Of a stretch of DNA of 64,000 nt, positions 8,573-18,217 are shown piece after piece. The position numbers and the translations under genes were made by a program. Location of the stretch: NCBI RefSeq assembly GCF_003260095.1, contig NZ_PTPX01000006.1, positions 62,001 to 126,000 on the forward strand, in the 5' to 3' direction. The DNA is from Glaesserella australis. Its GTDB lineage: Bacteria; Pseudomonadota; Gammaproteobacteria; Enterobacterales; Pasteurellaceae. Under the pieces are notes generated by a model, which saw nothing but the letters and a program-made list of their open reading frames with translations, was not told where the DNA came from and ran no database searches. Every line of letters begins with the position of its first letter. Positions within the stretch are counted from its first letter, which is position 1.

Positions 8573-9118
8573 ATGGCAATTTCAAAATCAAATGACTTTA
8601 AACAACTCATTACTGAATTACAAATTGATTACACCCCCGCAGAATTTCACGGTTTTTTAAGTGGGCTAATCGCAGGTGGTATTCAAGATGAATCTTGGAA
8701 AACGCTCACTTACCAATTTACCAATGATGGACACGCTTTTTCTCAAGCGCCATTAACTAAACTCACTGAATTTTATCAACAACTTAGCGAAAGTTTTGAT
8801 GAAACAGATACGCTTTTTTCACTTTGGTTAGATGAAGATAATGGCTTTGCGATGGCTGACGGCATTGCGGAATGGACAGGACATTTTCTACTTGGTTTAG
8901 GACTTGCTCAACCTAAACTACAGCAAGAAACGGACGAAGTAGGCGAAGCCATTGACGATTTAGATGAAATCGCTAAATTGGGCTACAGCGAGGACGATAA
9001 AAGTGAAGAATTGCTCAGTGCAGGCGAAGAAATCGTCGAGTATTTACGTTTAGTAACACTCTTTTTACATAGTCATTTTTCTAAGCCTAAAATGGAAGAA
9101 AAGCCCAAAGTACACTAA
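8573..9118 (+). CDS. ygfB: UPF0149 family protein YgfB
   Basis: This is a 181-residue acidic, alpha-helical protein. Family signatures are FHGFLSGLIAGG near the N-terminus, the central WLDEDNGFAMADGIAEWTGHFLLGLGLAQ, and EEIVEYLRLVTLFLHSHF near the end. It is divergent from zapA with 73 bases between the starts, the usual gamma-proteobacterial arrangement. In Pseudomonas YgfB has been tied to control of ampD-type genes; the role here is unknown. Confidence 0.9.
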   Translation: MAISKSNDFKQLITELQIDYTPAEFHGFLSGLIAGGIQDESWKTLTYQFTNDGHAFSQAPLTKLTEFYQQLSESFDETDTLFSLWLDEDNGFAMADGIAEWTGHFLLGLGLAQPKLQQETDEVGEAIDDLDEIAKLGYSEDDKSEELLSAGEEIVEYLRLVTLFLHSHFSKPKMEEKPKVH

Positions 9119-9150
9119 TAAATTTGTTGCTTTCTAGATGATAGAAAGAA

Positions 9151-9183
9151 TCAGCATCTTAAAGTTCAACTTTAAGATGCTGA
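9151..9183. terminator. Bidirectional hairpin between ygfB and tyrS
   Basis: A perfect 16-base inverted repeat (9151-9166 and 9168-9183, core CAGCATCTTAAAGTT) sits between the two convergent genes. T-richness is modest on both sides, so efficiency is uncertain. Confidence 0.6.
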
Positions 9184-9205
9184 TAAATTCATCAACTATT
9201 ATACG

Positions 9206-10396
9206 TTACTTTACTGTCACTCGTGCAAACTTTCGCTTGCCCACTTGATAAACGAATGTACCTTTTTGTGCATTTTGTTTCACATCATCGACTTTTTCGC
9301 CATCAATTTTCACACCGCCTTGTTGTGCAGAACGGATTGCTTCAGAGGTAGAAGGCACTAAACCTGCTTCTTTTAACAAGGTTGCTAAACCGATATCGCC
9401 TTCAAAGGTAAATTCAGGCATTTCATCAGGCATTGCACCTTTTTGGAAGCGGTTGATAAACTCTTGCTCTGCGGCATCGGCATCAGCTTCTGAATGGAAG
9501 CGTGCGATAATCTCTTTCGCAAGCAGAATTTTCACATCACGAGGGTTTCTCCCTGCTTCAACATCCGCTTTTAATTGAGCAATTTCCGCAAGCGGTCGGA
9601 ATGAGAGTAAATTATACCAATCCCACATCAATTCATCGGAAATCGACATAATTTTGCCGAACATTTCATTTGGAGCTTCAGTTACGCCGATGTAATTGCC
9701 GAGTGATTTCGACATTTTTTTCTCGCCGTCTAAACCGACTAAAAGTGGTAACGTCATTGCCACTTGTGGTTTTTGACCTGCCGCTTTTTGTAATTCACGG
9801 CCGATCAACAAGTTAAAGGTTTGGTCTGTACCGCCAAGCTCAATATCTGCTTCTAGCGCAACAGAGTCGTGACCTTGCAATAACGGGTAGATAAATTCGT
9901 GAATTGCGATAGATTGGTTATTCGCAAAACGTTTTTTGAAATCATCACGCTCAAGCATACGAGCTACAGTGTAGTTTGAAGCCAAGCGGATCATACCTAC
10001 TGTACCTAATTCGCCCAACCAATCTGAGTTGAACACGATACGGGTTTTTTGTGGATCGAGAATTTTGTAGATCTGCTCTTTATAAGTTTCCGCATTGCGT
10101 AACACATCTTCACGAGAAAGTGGCGGACGTGTCGCATTTTTACCTGATGGATCGCCCACGGTTGCGGTAAAGTCGCCAATTAAGAAAATCACTTCATGAC
10201 CAAAATTTTGGAACTGACGCAGTTTATTCAACACAACAGTATGCCCTAAATGAATATCGGGAGCGGTCGGATCTGCGCCAAGTTTTACACGTAGTGGACG
10301 ATTTTCTTTTAGTTTCTCAATTAAATCTGCTTCTGAATAAACATCTTCTACGCCACGTTTAAGTTCAGCGAGAATGGTTTCAATAGATTGTGTCAT
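9206..10396 (-). CDS. tyrS: Tyrosyl-tRNA synthetase, TyrZ type
   Basis: This enzyme charges tRNA-Tyr. It has 396 residues. Class I signatures are HLGH at residues 49-52 and KMSKS at about 226-230; a C-terminal S4-like RNA-binding domain (about 330-396) follows. The KMSKS form and length place it with the TyrZ subgroup (as in H. influenzae) rather than the E. coli TyrS type, which has KFGKT. GGAAT lies upstream of the ATG. The gene stands alone. Confidence 0.95.
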   Translation of the reverse strand: MTQSIETILAELKRGVEDVYSEADLIEKLKENRPLRVKLGADPTAPDIHLGHTVVLNKLRQFQNFGHEVIFLIGDFTATVGDPSGKNATRPPLSREDVLRNAETYKEQIYKILDPQKTRIVFNSDWLGELGTVGMIRLASNYTVARMLERDDFKKRFANNQSIAIHEFIYPLLQGHDSVALEADIELGGTDQTFNLLIGRELQKAAGQKPQVAMTLPLLVGLDGEKKMSKSLGNYIGVTEAPNEMFGKIMSISDELMWDWYNLLSFRPLAEIAQLKADVEAGRNPRDVKILLAKEIIARFHSEADADAAEQEFINRFQKGAMPDEMPEFTFEGDIGLATLLKEAGLVPSTSEAIRSAQQGGVKIDGEKVDDVKQNAQKGTFVYQVGKRKFARVTVK

Positions 10397-10461
10397 TATT
10401 ATTCCTTTTACTTATTGCGAAAAATATTGGCTATTATAGCGGAGAACAAGGAAAAAAGGCG

Positions 10462-10497
10462 AAAAAAAACGCCGTATTTTGTGGGGGAATACGGCGT
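10462..10497 (-). terminator. Rho-independent terminator after the TorD-family gene
   Basis: ACGCCGTATT (10469-10478) and AATACGGCGT (10488-10497) pair perfectly. Read on the minus strand a run of eight T follows. It lies upstream of tyrS and downstream of the chaperone gene. Confidence 0.75.
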
Positions 10498-10649
10498 AAG
10501 AGTTGGAGTGATTACCTATTATTTTTGAAGTGATTAGATGATAATAATTCTCATCAACATAAACAATCTTATTTACAAAAATTTACAAATAAGAATTGTT
10601 ATTAATAACCAAGTGCATTTCATAGTTCAAAATCTACAAAATAGCACAA

Positions 10650-11216
10650 TTAATCTTCTTCATCATTACTCTCTTCTAACTCATCTGCCATTGCAGATAA
10701 GGCATCACGAGTTAATTGCGCTAAAGCTTTATAAAATCCTGTATCAAAAGCTTCTACTTTGCCCAAAAACTTACTTAGGCAAGGCAGTAAGAAGTGTTCA
10801 AAAAAGGTTTGTTGGGCAGCCAAAGAATCCAAATTATCTTCAATCCAAGATGCCGTTAACAATAATAATGCAACATGATCAGGCTTTTCGAGTTCAGGCA
10901 TTCCACGTTGTTGACGAAAAGCGATAAACTCATCAACAGATAATCCATAGGCAGAAATTGTTGTAGCAATAGCGCCATTATTTGCAAAAAGAGCTTGATA
11001 ACTGACCGCTTGTTCCGTAGGGTTAGCACCTTGAGCAACAGTTGCTAGCGCTAATTCGCTTTGGCTATCAGTAGATAACGCCCAGTGTTGTCGCAATCCA
11101 TCTTGTTTTAACCAAGCGAATGTCCCAGCGAGAATAGGATCCGTCGGCTCACGGTAAAAAAGATTGCCAAATAGGCGACATAACAGAGAAAAATCATTAA
11201 TTGTTGTATTATTCAT
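10650..11216 (-). CDS. TorD/DmsD-family molybdoenzyme chaperone
   Basis: This is a 188-residue all-helical protein with the TorD-family pattern: FYREPTDPILAG near the N-terminus, the PTEQAVSYQALFANNG segment, and the central EKPDHVALLLLTASWIED block that matches the family's E-P-D-H motif. Such chaperones bind Tat signal peptides or apo-molybdoenzymes before cofactor loading. No molybdoenzyme gene is adjacent, so the partner is unknown; YcdY-like is as likely as DmsD. The C-terminus is strongly acidic. It is divergent from nfo. Confidence 0.78.
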   Translation of the reverse strand: MNNTTINDFSLLCRLFGNLFYREPTDPILAGTFAWLKQDGLRQHWALSTDSQSELALATVAQGANPTEQAVSYQALFANNGAIATTISAYGLSVDEFIAFRQQRGMPELEKPDHVALLLLTASWIEDNLDSLAAQQTFFEHFLLPCLSKFLGKVEAFDTGFYKALAQLTRDALSAMADELEESNDEED

Positions 11217-11275
11217 AAGTTGAACGCGATAAAAAAGAAAAGCGTATGTTACACCAACTCTAAGGGGAAGAGAAA

Positions 11276-12121
11276 ATGAAATATATTGGCGCTCATGTCA
11301 GTGCTTCAGGTGGGGTAGAAAATGCCGTTTTACGTTCTGTTGAAATTGGTGCAAATGCCTTTGCATTATTTACGAAAAACCAACGTCAATGGAAAGCGCC
11401 TCCATTAAAAGCGGATACGATTGAAAAGTTTAAACGCTTTTGTAAGGTACATCAGTTTTCGGCGGATCATATTCTTCCCCATGACAGCTATTTGATTAAT
11501 TTAGGAAATCCCGATGCCGAAAATTTAGCGAAGTCTCGTGAAGCCTTTATTGATGAAATGCAGCGTTGTGATCAACTGGGATTAAAATTATTAAATTTTC
11601 ATCCGGGTAGCCACCTAAACAAAATTACTGAAACGGAATGTCTTGCTCGTATTGCTGAATCCATAAATCTGGCTCATCAAGCTGTGCCTAATGTGATTGC
11701 TGTCATTGAAAATACTGCAGGGCAAGGTTCTAATCTTGGTTGGCGTTTTGAACATTTGGCAGAAATCATTTCACAAGTTGAAAATAAAAACCGTGTCGGT
11801 GTTTGTTTAGATACCTGCCATCTTTTTTCAGCAGGGTACGATATAAGTTCGATTAAAGCCTGCGAAAAAACCTTCGCAGAATTTAAAAATATCGTCGGCT
11901 TTGAATTTTTGAAAGGTATGCATATTAATGGCTCAAAGACACCGCTTGGTAGCCGAGTAGACAGACATCACACATTAAGAGAAGGAACTATTGGTACTGA
12001 TGTCTTTAAATTTATCATGAACAGTGTTCATTTTGACAACATTCCGCTTATTTTAGAAACAATTGAACCTGAAATTTGGGCAGATGAGATAAAATTTCTA
12101 CGATCTTTGGAACAAAAATAG
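11276..12121 (+). CDS. nfo: Endonuclease IV
   Basis: This AP endonuclease cleaves 5' to abasic sites in base-excision repair. It has 281 residues, normal for the family. The three signature regions with metal ligands are visible: [22 protein letters not shown] and [13 protein letters not shown], with later ligands in [16 protein letters not shown] and a final ETIEPEIW block. It is a TIM-barrel enzyme with three zinc ions. Confidence 0.95.
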   Translation: MKYIGAHVSASGGVENAVLRSVEIGANAFALFTKNQRQWKAPPLKADTIEKFKRFCKVHQFSADHILPHDSYLINLGNPDAENLAKSREAFIDEMQRCDQLGLKLLNFHPGSHLNKITETECLARIAESINLAHQAVPNVIAVIENTAGQGSNLGWRFEHLAEIISQVENKNRVGVCLDTCHLFSAGYDISSIKACEKTFAEFKNIVGFEFLKGMHINGSKTPLGSRVDRHHTLREGTIGTDVFKFIMNSVHFDNIPLILETIEPEIWADEIKFLRSLEQK

Positions 12122-12144
12122 TTATACTTGGTCCTAATTTACGT

Positions 12145-12176
12145 AAAGGCTCTGCGCAAAAGAGCCTTTTTATTTT
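12145..12176 (+). terminator. Rho-independent terminator after nfo
   Basis: AAAGGCTCT (12145-12153) pairs with AGAGCCTTT (12161-12169), followed by a T-rich tail. Confidence 0.8.
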
Positions 12177-12236
12177 TCACTTTATCTTTGTTTTACGAGG
12201 TAATTCGCTTTTTTAGTTCTGGCGAGACAAATTATT

Positions 12237-12776
12237 ATGCAAAAATCATTTTTCAATTTAACGAAATCTTTTTTACTTTCTACACTTATTGTAGCAAGTA
12301 TGAGTTTCTCATCAATGGCTTATGCAAGCTTAAGTACAAAAGCTGCAACGCCTACTCAATTAATCAAAGCAAGACCTGCAACCGATCTAGAACTTGGTAA
12401 ATCAAATCAAACAACATCTGATGCAAATAACAAAGTATTAAGTGTATATCGTCATTGGGCAGGCACGCGTTACCGTTTAGGTGGCACAACTAAAGCGGGT
12501 ATTGATTGCTCTGCATTCGTTAAAACAGTAATGAGTTCTGCATTTAATTTGCATCTTCCACGTTCAACAGCGGAACAAAAATATTCTGGTAAATCAATCT
12601 CTAAATCTCAATTACGCCCTGGTGACCTAGTCTTTTTCCGTAAAAATAACCATGTCGGTGTTTATATTGGTAATGGTAAATTTGTACACGCGAGCTCTAG
12701 TCGTGGCGTCACCACAAGCTCACTATCTGAAAGCTACTGGGCGAGAACTTATACGCAATCACGTAGAGTCCTTTAA
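12237..12776 (+). CDS. Secreted NlpC/P60-family peptidase
   Basis: This is a 179-residue putative murein endopeptidase. A cleavable signal peptide ends near AYA-S (residue 30). The NlpC/P60 domain covers about 65-179: catalytic Cys91 in GIDCSAFV, His139 in NNHVGVYIGNG and His151 in KFVHAS. It resembles MepS (Spr), which cleaves peptide cross-links during growth, but the signal peptide has no lipobox. GGCGAGA lies about 10 bases before the ATG. Confidence 0.85.
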   Translation: MQKSFFNLTKSFLLSTLIVASMSFSSMAYASLSTKAATPTQLIKARPATDLELGKSNQTTSDANNKVLSVYRHWAGTRYRLGGTTKAGIDCSAFVKTVMSSAFNLHLPRSTAEQKYSGKSISKSQLRPGDLVFFRKNNHVGVYIGNGKFVHASSSRGVTTSSLSESYWARTYTQSRRVL

Positions 12777-12784
12777 CTTTTTCA

Positions 12785-13219
12785 CTAAGCCGCATATTTT
12801 CTTTGATGAGATGTGCGGCTTTTCATTTGATGAACCACATTCGTAATTACACCTGCAACATTTACTTCTTCCCAATGTTGAATACGTAAATTGGGTTCGC
12901 TCACATCTAGTGAAAAAAGAATTTTTTCATTTCCGATTTCACTAAAAAATTGGTAAAACTTATATTCCCCTTGTTTTTCAACCACAAGCAAATCATTAAC
13001 TTCAAATTCACTGCCATTTTCAACAATCAATAAATCGTCTAATTCAATTCCCCAAGAAATTAAATTGGGGTTTTTAACATGAATAAAAAATGTTTCCTTA
13101 GGCTTACGAATACATAATGAATTCAAATCTAACTTGATTGCTCGGTTAATATTTGAATCACGATACAAAGGCATTGGTTGATAAGATAATTCGCGGGTTA
13201 ATTGTCTAAGGTGTGCCAT
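12785..13219 (-). CDS. UmuD-like (peptidase S24 fold) protein lacking catalytic residues, SOS-controlled
   Basis: This 144-residue protein aligns, from memory of E. coli UmuD, over the whole S24 core: KLDLNSLCIRKPKETFF to UmuD's RIDLNQLLIQHPSATYF, then DDLLIV and VAGVITNVVH to GDLLIV and VFGVVIHVV. The catalytic dyad is gone: the UmuD Ser60 position (GDSM) is Asn52 (NPNL), and the Lys97 position is Tyr89 (GEYKFYQ). No Ala/Cys-Gly cleavage site is seen in the short N-terminal arm. ATG at 13219 is chosen over a TTG at 13231 because GGAG lies 6-7 bases before it. Two LexA boxes lie directly upstream. No UmuC is nearby. A role as a non-cleaving UmuD-type partner is inference. Confidence 0.7.
   Translation of the reverse strand: MAHLRQLTRELSYQPMPLYRDSNINRAIKLDLNSLCIRKPKETFFIHVKNPNLISWGIELDDLLIVENGSEFEVNDLLVVEKQGEYKFYQFFSEIGNEKILFSLDVSEPNLRIQHWEEVNVAGVITNVVHQMKSRTSHQRKYAA
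12787..12825. terminator. Hairpin between convergent genes
   Basis: AAGCCGCA (12787-12794) pairs with TGCGGCTT (12814-12821), with TTTTC after it on the plus strand. The hairpin overlaps the last codons of the UmuD-like gene on the other strand. Confidence 0.5.
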
Positions 13220-13235
13220 AAAATTCTCCAATAAA

Positions 13236-13251
13236 CTGTTTGTTTATACAG
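13236..13251. promoter_or_regulatory. LexA (SOS) box 1, UmuD-like gene
   Basis: CTGTTTGTTTATACAG is a perfect CTG-N10-CAG operator with the TATACAG half also seen in consensus SOS boxes. It lies 17 bases upstream of the ATG at 13219. Confidence 0.85.
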
Positions 13252-13262
13252 AGTGCATTTTA

Positions 13263-13278
13263 CTGGTTAAAAATACAG
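13263..13278. promoter_or_regulatory. LexA (SOS) box 2, UmuD-like gene
   Basis: CTGGTTAAAAATACAG also fits CTG-N10-CAG. Its start is 27 bases from box 1, so the two LexA dimers would sit on roughly related helix faces. Confidence 0.75.
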
Positions 13279-13322
13279 AGTCAACTAAAATTTAACCATT
13301 TTTTTGTAAATATTTACAGTGT

Positions 13323-13358
13323 TAAAAAAGCCTCTAAGAAAATCTTCTTAGAGGCTTT
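13323..13358 (-). terminator. Rho-independent terminator after pflA
   Basis: AAAGCCTCTAAGAA (about 13327-13340) pairs with TTCTTAGAGGCTTT (13345-13358); on the minus strand a T6 run follows. Confidence 0.85.
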
Positions 13359-13367
13359 ATTTCATCG

Positions 13368-14108
13368 TTAATACTTCACCGTATGCCCGTAACTCTCAAT
13401 AATCCCTTTGATATGCTCCAACGACTCTTTTGTCGGCGGCATCACATCTTCAAGTTCATACTCTAGCCCTAAGGTTTTCCATTTATGCGCGCCTAATCGG
13501 TGATAAGGCAATAATTCCACTTTTTCAATGTTATTCATACCTTGAATAAATTGCCCAAGTAAGTGAATATCTTCATCGGCATCAGTATAGCCTGGCACGA
13601 CCACATAGCGAATCCAAGTGCGTTGGTTGCGTTTGTGTAAATAGCGTGCGAAATCTAAGGTACGCTTATTGGAAACGCCGATAAAGTCTTTGTGGATCTC
13701 CTCATTCAGCTGTTTCAGATCAAGCATAACCAAATCGGTTACATCTAACATTTCATCGACCATTTCCGAGTAATTTCGCACAAAGCCGTTGGTATCTAAA
13801 CAGGTGTCGATCCCTTCTGCTTTACAAGCTCTGAACCAGTCTCGCACAAACTCCATTTGTAACACTGCTTCGCCGCCTGATGCGGTAACACCGCCGCCCG
13901 TTGCTCGCATAAAATGCTTATAGGTCACCACTTCTTTCATTAGATCTTCAACGGAGATCTCTTTGCCCCCTTCCAGATCCCAAGTATCTCGGTTGTGGCA
14001 ATACTTACAACGCATTAAACAGCCTTGTAAAAAGAGAATAAAGCGGATTCCCGGACCGTCCACTGTGCCACAAGACTCATAAGAGTGATAACGTGCTAAA
14101 ACTGTCAT
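13368..14108 (-). CDS. pflA: Pyruvate formate-lyase activating enzyme
   Basis: This radical-SAM enzyme installs the glycyl radical on PflB. It has 246 residues. The [4Fe-4S] motif CxxxCxxC is at Cys30, Cys34 and Cys37 (GCLMRCKYC), after the [10 protein letters not shown] segment typical of activases. The glycine-rich [13 protein letters not shown]-binding motif follows. It lies downstream of pflB, from which it is separated by an inverted uptake-signal pair. It functions in anaerobic mixed-acid fermentation. Confidence 0.96.
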   Translation of the reverse strand: MTVLARYHSYESCGTVDGPGIRFILFLQGCLMRCKYCHNRDTWDLEGGKEISVEDLMKEVVTYKHFMRATGGGVTASGGEAVLQMEFVRDWFRACKAEGIDTCLDTNGFVRNYSEMVDEMLDVTDLVMLDLKQLNEEIHKDFIGVSNKRTLDFARYLHKRNQRTWIRYVVVPGYTDADEDIHLLGQFIQGMNNIEKVELLPYHRLGAHKWKTLGLEYELEDVMPPTKESLEHIKGIIESYGHTVKY

Positions 14109-14181
14109 TCTTTTTCCTTTATCTAAATATGATTAGGACAAATCTTCATTTCTGCTAATCACACTTGTAACTAAGATACAA

Positions 14182-14226
14182 CAAGCGGTCAGTTTCTGCA
14201 AAAATTTTGCAAAATCTGACCGCTTG
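14182..14226. terminator. Inverted Apl-type uptake-signal pair between pflB and pflA
   Basis: CAAGCGGTCAG (14182-14192) faces CTGACCGCTTG (14216-14226) with TTTCTGCAAAAATTTTGC between. This is a full, extended Apl-type signal in both orientations and could fold as a terminator or attenuator reducing pflA relative to pflB. Confidence 0.6.
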
Positions 14227-14241
14227 ATCTTTTAGCCTAAA

Positions 14242-16566
14242 TTACATCGACTGTGTGAAAGTACGAGTAATTACGTCCATTTGTTGCTCTTTGGTTAAAG
14301 AGTTGAAACGTACTGCGTAGCCTGAAACACGGATGGTTAATTGTGGATACTTCTCTGGGTTTTCCATTGCATCTAATAACATTTCACGGTTCATTACGTT
14401 TACGTTTAAGTGCTGACCACCTTCGATGGTTGATTCGTGGTGGAAGTAGCCGTCCATTAAGCCTGCAAGGTTACGTTTTTGCGACTCTAAGTCTTTACCT
14501 AACGCATTTGGTACGATAGAGAAGGTATAGGAAATACCGTCTTTCGCATAAGCAAATGGTAATTTAGCAACCGATGTTAATGATGCTACCGCACCTTTTT
14601 GGTCACGTCCGTGCATTGGGTTTGCACCTGGTCCGAATGGTGCACCTGAACGGCGACCGTCTGGGGTGTTACCGGTTTTTTTACCGTAAACCACGTTTGA
14701 TGTAATGGTTAAGACAGACTGTGTTGGGGTCGCATTGCGGTAAGTTTTGAGCTTCTGAATTTTCTTCATAAAGCGTTCAACTAAATCAACAGCAATGTCA
14801 TCTACACGGTTATCGTTGTTACCGAATTGTGGATATTCGCCTTCAATTTCAAAGTCAGTTGCCACATTTTTAGACACGCCAACCACTTCACCCGCTTTGT
14901 TTTTGATTTCAATGTCGGTACGAATTGGTTTAACTTTCGCATATTTGATTGCTGAAAGTGAGTCTGCTGCAACAGAAAGACCTGCGATACCACACGCCAT
15001 TGTTCTGAATACATCACGGTCGTGCAACGCCATTAATGCAGCTTCATACGCATATTTGTCGTGCATAAAGTGAATGATGTTCAACGCAGTAACGTATTGT
15101 TTCGCTAACCAATCCATAAAGCTGTCTAAGCGAGCCATTACATCATCGTAATCTAAGTATTCGCTCATAATTGGATCGGTTTTCGGACCAACTTGATCGC
15201 CTGATTTCTCATCAATACCGCCGTTGATTGCGTATAACAAGGTTTTCGCTAAGTTCGCACGTGCACCGAAGAATTGCATCATTTTGCCGACGATCATCGG
15301 GCTTACACAGCACGCAATCGCATAGTCATCGTTTTGGAAGTCTGGACGCATTAAGTCATCGTTTTCATACTGAACAGATGAAGTTTCGATAGACACTTTC
15401 GCTGCATAACGTTTGAAGCCGTCTGGTAAGCTTTCAGACCAAAGGATCGTTAAGTTTGGCTCTGGTGATGGACCCATTGTGTACAGGGTATGTAATAGAC
15501 GGAAGCTGTTTTTGGTCACTAATGTACGACCGTCTAAGCCCATACCTGCAAAGGTTTCTGTTGCCCACATTGGGTCGCCAGAGAATAATTGATCGTACTC
15601 TGGGGTACGTAAGAAACGCACCATACGGAGTTTCATCACTAAGTGATCCATTAATTCTTGTGCTTCTTGTTCAGTGATACGACCAAGTTTTAAGTCACGC
15701 TCAATGTAAACGTCTAAGAAAGTCGAAACACGACCGAAAGACATCGCCGCACCGTTTTGTGATTTCACCGCCGCAAGATAAGCGAAGTAAACCCATTGTA
15801 CCGCTTCTTGTGCGTTAGTTGCTGGGTTTGAAATATCAAAGCCGTAAGATGCCGCCATTTCTTTCATTTTGCCTAAAGCACGGTGCTGTTCAGCAATTTC
15901 TTCGCGTAATTGGATTGTCGCTTGAATATCTTCGCCCGCTTCTAATTTCGCTTGTAAAGAGTTGAACTGCTTCACTTTGTCTTTCATTAAGAAGTCTGCA
16001 CCGTAAAGTGCCATACGGCGATAGTCACCGATGATACGACCACGACCATAAGCATCTGGTAAACCTGTGATTACGCCTGATTTACGGCAACGTAAGATGT
16101 CTGGGGTATAAACATCGAATACACCTTGGTTGTGAGTTTTGCGGTATTCGGTGAAGATTTTTTCAACCATTGGGTTTAATTCACGACGGTAAACTTGGCA
16201 AGAGCCTTTTACCATATTGATACCACCAAATGGCATAATTGCACGTTTTAATGGTGCATCGGTTTGAAGACCAACGATTTTTTCTAAATCTTTGTTGATA
16301 TAGCCCGGTGCGTGTGATGTGATGGTTGATGGTACATCGCAGTCGATGTCATACGGTTCGTGGGTTTTGTTTTCCACTTTGATTTTTTCCATTACATCTG
16401 CCCAAAGCGTTGTGGTTGCTTCGGTTGCATCAGCTAGGAAAGATTCGTCCCCTTCATACGGCGTATAGTTTTTTTGGATAAAGTCACGCACGTTTACATC
16501 GGTTTGCCAGTCACCCGGCGCAAAACCTTCCCACGCTTTCTTTTGAGCTTCGGTTAGTTGAGTCAT
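14242..16566 (-). CDS. pflB: Formate C-acetyltransferase (pyruvate formate-lyase)
   Basis: This enzyme converts pyruvate and CoA to acetyl-CoA and formate without oxygen. It has 774 residues, slightly longer than E. coli PflB (760). The catalytic pair is Cys419-Cys420 in IACCVSPM, and the radical glycine is Gly749 in RVSGYAVRF. The N-terminal [10 protein letters not shown] block is typical. It is the middle gene of focA-pflB-pflA. Confidence 0.97.
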   Translation of the reverse strand: MTQLTEAQKKAWEGFAPGDWQTDVNVRDFIQKNYTPYEGDESFLADATEATTTLWADVMEKIKVENKTHEPYDIDCDVPSTITSHAPGYINKDLEKIVGLQTDAPLKRAIMPFGGINMVKGSCQVYRRELNPMVEKIFTEYRKTHNQGVFDVYTPDILRCRKSGVITGLPDAYGRGRIIGDYRRMALYGADFLMKDKVKQFNSLQAKLEAGEDIQATIQLREEIAEQHRALGKMKEMAASYGFDISNPATNAQEAVQWVYFAYLAAVKSQNGAAMSFGRVSTFLDVYIERDLKLGRITEQEAQELMDHLVMKLRMVRFLRTPEYDQLFSGDPMWATETFAGMGLDGRTLVTKNSFRLLHTLYTMGPSPEPNLTILWSESLPDGFKRYAAKVSIETSSVQYENDDLMRPDFQNDDYAIACCVSPMIVGKMMQFFGARANLAKTLLYAINGGIDEKSGDQVGPKTDPIMSEYLDYDDVMARLDSFMDWLAKQYVTALNIIHFMHDKYAYEAALMALHDRDVFRTMACGIAGLSVAADSLSAIKYAKVKPIRTDIEIKNKAGEVVGVSKNVATDFEIEGEYPQFGNNDNRVDDIAVDLVERFMKKIQKLKTYRNATPTQSVLTITSNVVYGKKTGNTPDGRRSGAPFGPGANPMHGRDQKGAVASLTSVAKLPFAYAKDGISYTFSIVPNALGKDLESQKRNLAGLMDGYFHHESTIEGGQHLNVNVMNREMLLDAMENPEKYPQLTIRVSGYAVRFNSLTKEQQMDVITRTFTQSM

Positions 16567-16658
16567 TTTAAGTCCTCGTTAGTTAATGTCATAAATCGAA
16601 CGCAAGCGGTGCGATTTTGCAAAAAATCTGCGAAAAGTGACCGCTTGCAATTATTGAA

Positions 16659-17483
16659 TTAATGCTTCTTCAAGTGCAAAAACCACTGCACCATACCAAT
16701 GAAAAATGCACCGCCAACGATATTACCTAGCGTCGCTGGGATTAAATTTTTCACCACAAAATTTGCCATTGTTAAATCGGCGAATTTACTTGGTTCGACA
16801 CCGATTGTCGTCCAAAATTCCGGACTTGCCGAACCGTGAATTAATACGCCCATTGGGATCATAAACATATTCGCCACACAGTGTTCAAAGCCTGATGCGA
16901 CGAACATTGCAATCGGTAGGATCATAATAAATGCCTTGTCGGTCAGACTTTTACCTGCATAAGCCATCCAAACCGCAATACACACCATCAGGTTACAGAA
17001 AATCCCAAGACTAAAGGCTTCAATCCAAGTATGATGAATCTTATGTTGGGCCGTTTTCAAAATAGTCAAGCCCCATTGCCCATTTGCCGCCATAATTTCA
17101 CCGCTAAACCATACTAGCAACACAATAAAAGTTGCCCCGATGAAATTACCGCCATAAACCACCAACCAGTTTTTAAACATCTGAGTCCAGCTAATTCGCT
17201 TGCTCGCTTTGGCGACAATGGTCATTGTTGTAGAAGTAAAGAGTTCGGCACCAAATACAACACACATAATAATGCCAAGAGAGAATACAACACCGCCGAT
17301 CAGTTTGGCGACACCCCAAGGTAACTCGGCCGCCCCTACTTGCGTTGTTGCATAGAACACAAAGGCAATCGAAATATAAGCCCCTGCAGTAATTGCGGAA
17401 ATGAAAGAGTAAAATTGATTTTTTGTTGCTTTATAAACCGCACCATCTTCGGCGATCTTAGCCATCTCTGCTGGAGAAAACAT
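16659..17483 (-). CDS. focA: Formate channel FocA
   Basis: This FNT-family pentameric channel moves formate across the inner membrane. It has 274 residues and six membrane segments, with the FNT motifs GAELFTSTTM and GGNFIGA. ATG at 17483 is used; a GTG immediately before it gives an extra residue, but AAGGAT spacing favours the ATG. Upstream lies a perfect FNR box. A partly paired uptake-signal repeat (about 16603-16648) separates it from pflB. Confidence 0.94.
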   Translation of the reverse strand: MFSPAEMAKIAEDGAVYKATKNQFYSFISAITAGAYISIAFVFYATTQVGAAELPWGVAKLIGGVVFSLGIIMCVVFGAELFTSTTMTIVAKASKRISWTQMFKNWLVVYGGNFIGATFIVLLVWFSGEIMAANGQWGLTILKTAQHKIHHTWIEAFSLGIFCNLMVCIAVWMAYAGKSLTDKAFIMILPIAMFVASGFEHCVANMFMIPMGVLIHGSASPEFWTTIGVEPSKFADLTMANFVVKNLIPATLGNIVGGAFFIGMVQWFLHLKKH

Positions 17484-17597
17484 CACTATCCTTAAATGAA
17501 AATTTGAAAATTTATAAAATTTGTTGAGAATTATAGACCTGTTCAGATAATGATTAAATAATTTTTACGTTTAAAATAAATAAAGTAGAATTATTTC

Positions 17598-17611
17598 TTG
17601 ATCCATATCAA
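17598..17611. promoter_or_regulatory. FNR binding site upstream of focA-pflB
   Basis: TTGATCCATATCAA is a perfect TTGAT-N4-ATCAA FNR palindrome in the focA/yqaA divergent gap, 115 bases upstream of the focA ATG. Anaerobic activation of focA-pfl by FNR is established in relatives. The weakly conserved -10 for focA cannot be fixed. Confidence 0.85.
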
Positions 17612-17677
17612 TCTTTCAAAAAAAGTACAATTTTTAAAAAGTGAGTTTGAACAATAAACCAACAAAACTAATACAAA

Positions 17678-18169
17678 ATGACTGATTATTTGACTGCTTT
17701 ACTTGGTTTTTTCTTCAATGAAGAAAACCAATTCTTAATTATGCTAGCGAGTAGCTTTTTAAGCTCAACACTACTTCCTGGAAACTCTGAAATTATTTTT
17801 AGTACCTTTACTAGCCAAGCTTTACTCGTAAAACCAACATTATTCTCTTATACGCTATGCGGTCTCTTATTTACTGCGACGGTAGGAAATAGCTTAGGCA
17901 GTCTCACTACCTATTTTCTTGCACAGTTTTTTCCACCACCTAAACTTCATGAAAAACAAGGCAAAAGTGTTCAACTTGCGTTTAAATTCAGTGAAAAATA
18001 CGGTGTCTGGGTACTTTTATTTAGTTGGTTACCCGTCGTAGGCGATCTCTTTTGTGGAATTGCAGGTTGGCTACGCTTTAACTTATGGCACAGTTTGCTA
18101 CTTATTGTGATTGGCAAAGCTATTCGCTATGGCTTATTACTTTGGAGTGTTTATTTAGTTGTTGCGTAA
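17678..18169 (+). CDS. yqaA: YqaA/DedA-related membrane protein
   Basis: This is a 163-residue inner-membrane protein of the VTT/SNARE-associated family. Visible features are LASSFLSSTLLPGNSEIIF, the re-entrant glycine region ATVGNSLGSLTTYFLAQ, and FSWLPVVGDLFCGIAGWLR, which matches the conserved family loop. DedA relatives flip or transport lipids; the function of YqaA is undefined. It is divergent from focA and shares its FNR-containing gap. The ribosome-binding site is weak. Confidence 0.8.
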   Translation: MTDYLTALLGFFFNEENQFLIMLASSFLSSTLLPGNSEIIFSTFTSQALLVKPTLFSYTLCGLLFTATVGNSLGSLTTYFLAQFFPPPKLHEKQGKSVQLAFKFSEKYGVWVLLFSWLPVVGDLFCGIAGWLRFNLWHSLLLIVIGKAIRYGLLLWSVYLVVA

Positions 18170-18217
18170 GCTGTAACAGTCTAAAATGGCGAAAAATTTA
18201 CCCTATTTGAGTTCATT

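Noticed and set aside
10538-10927. 129-codon plus-strand ORF opposite the TorD-family gene
   Set aside because: Low-complexity and antisense to a well-supported gene.
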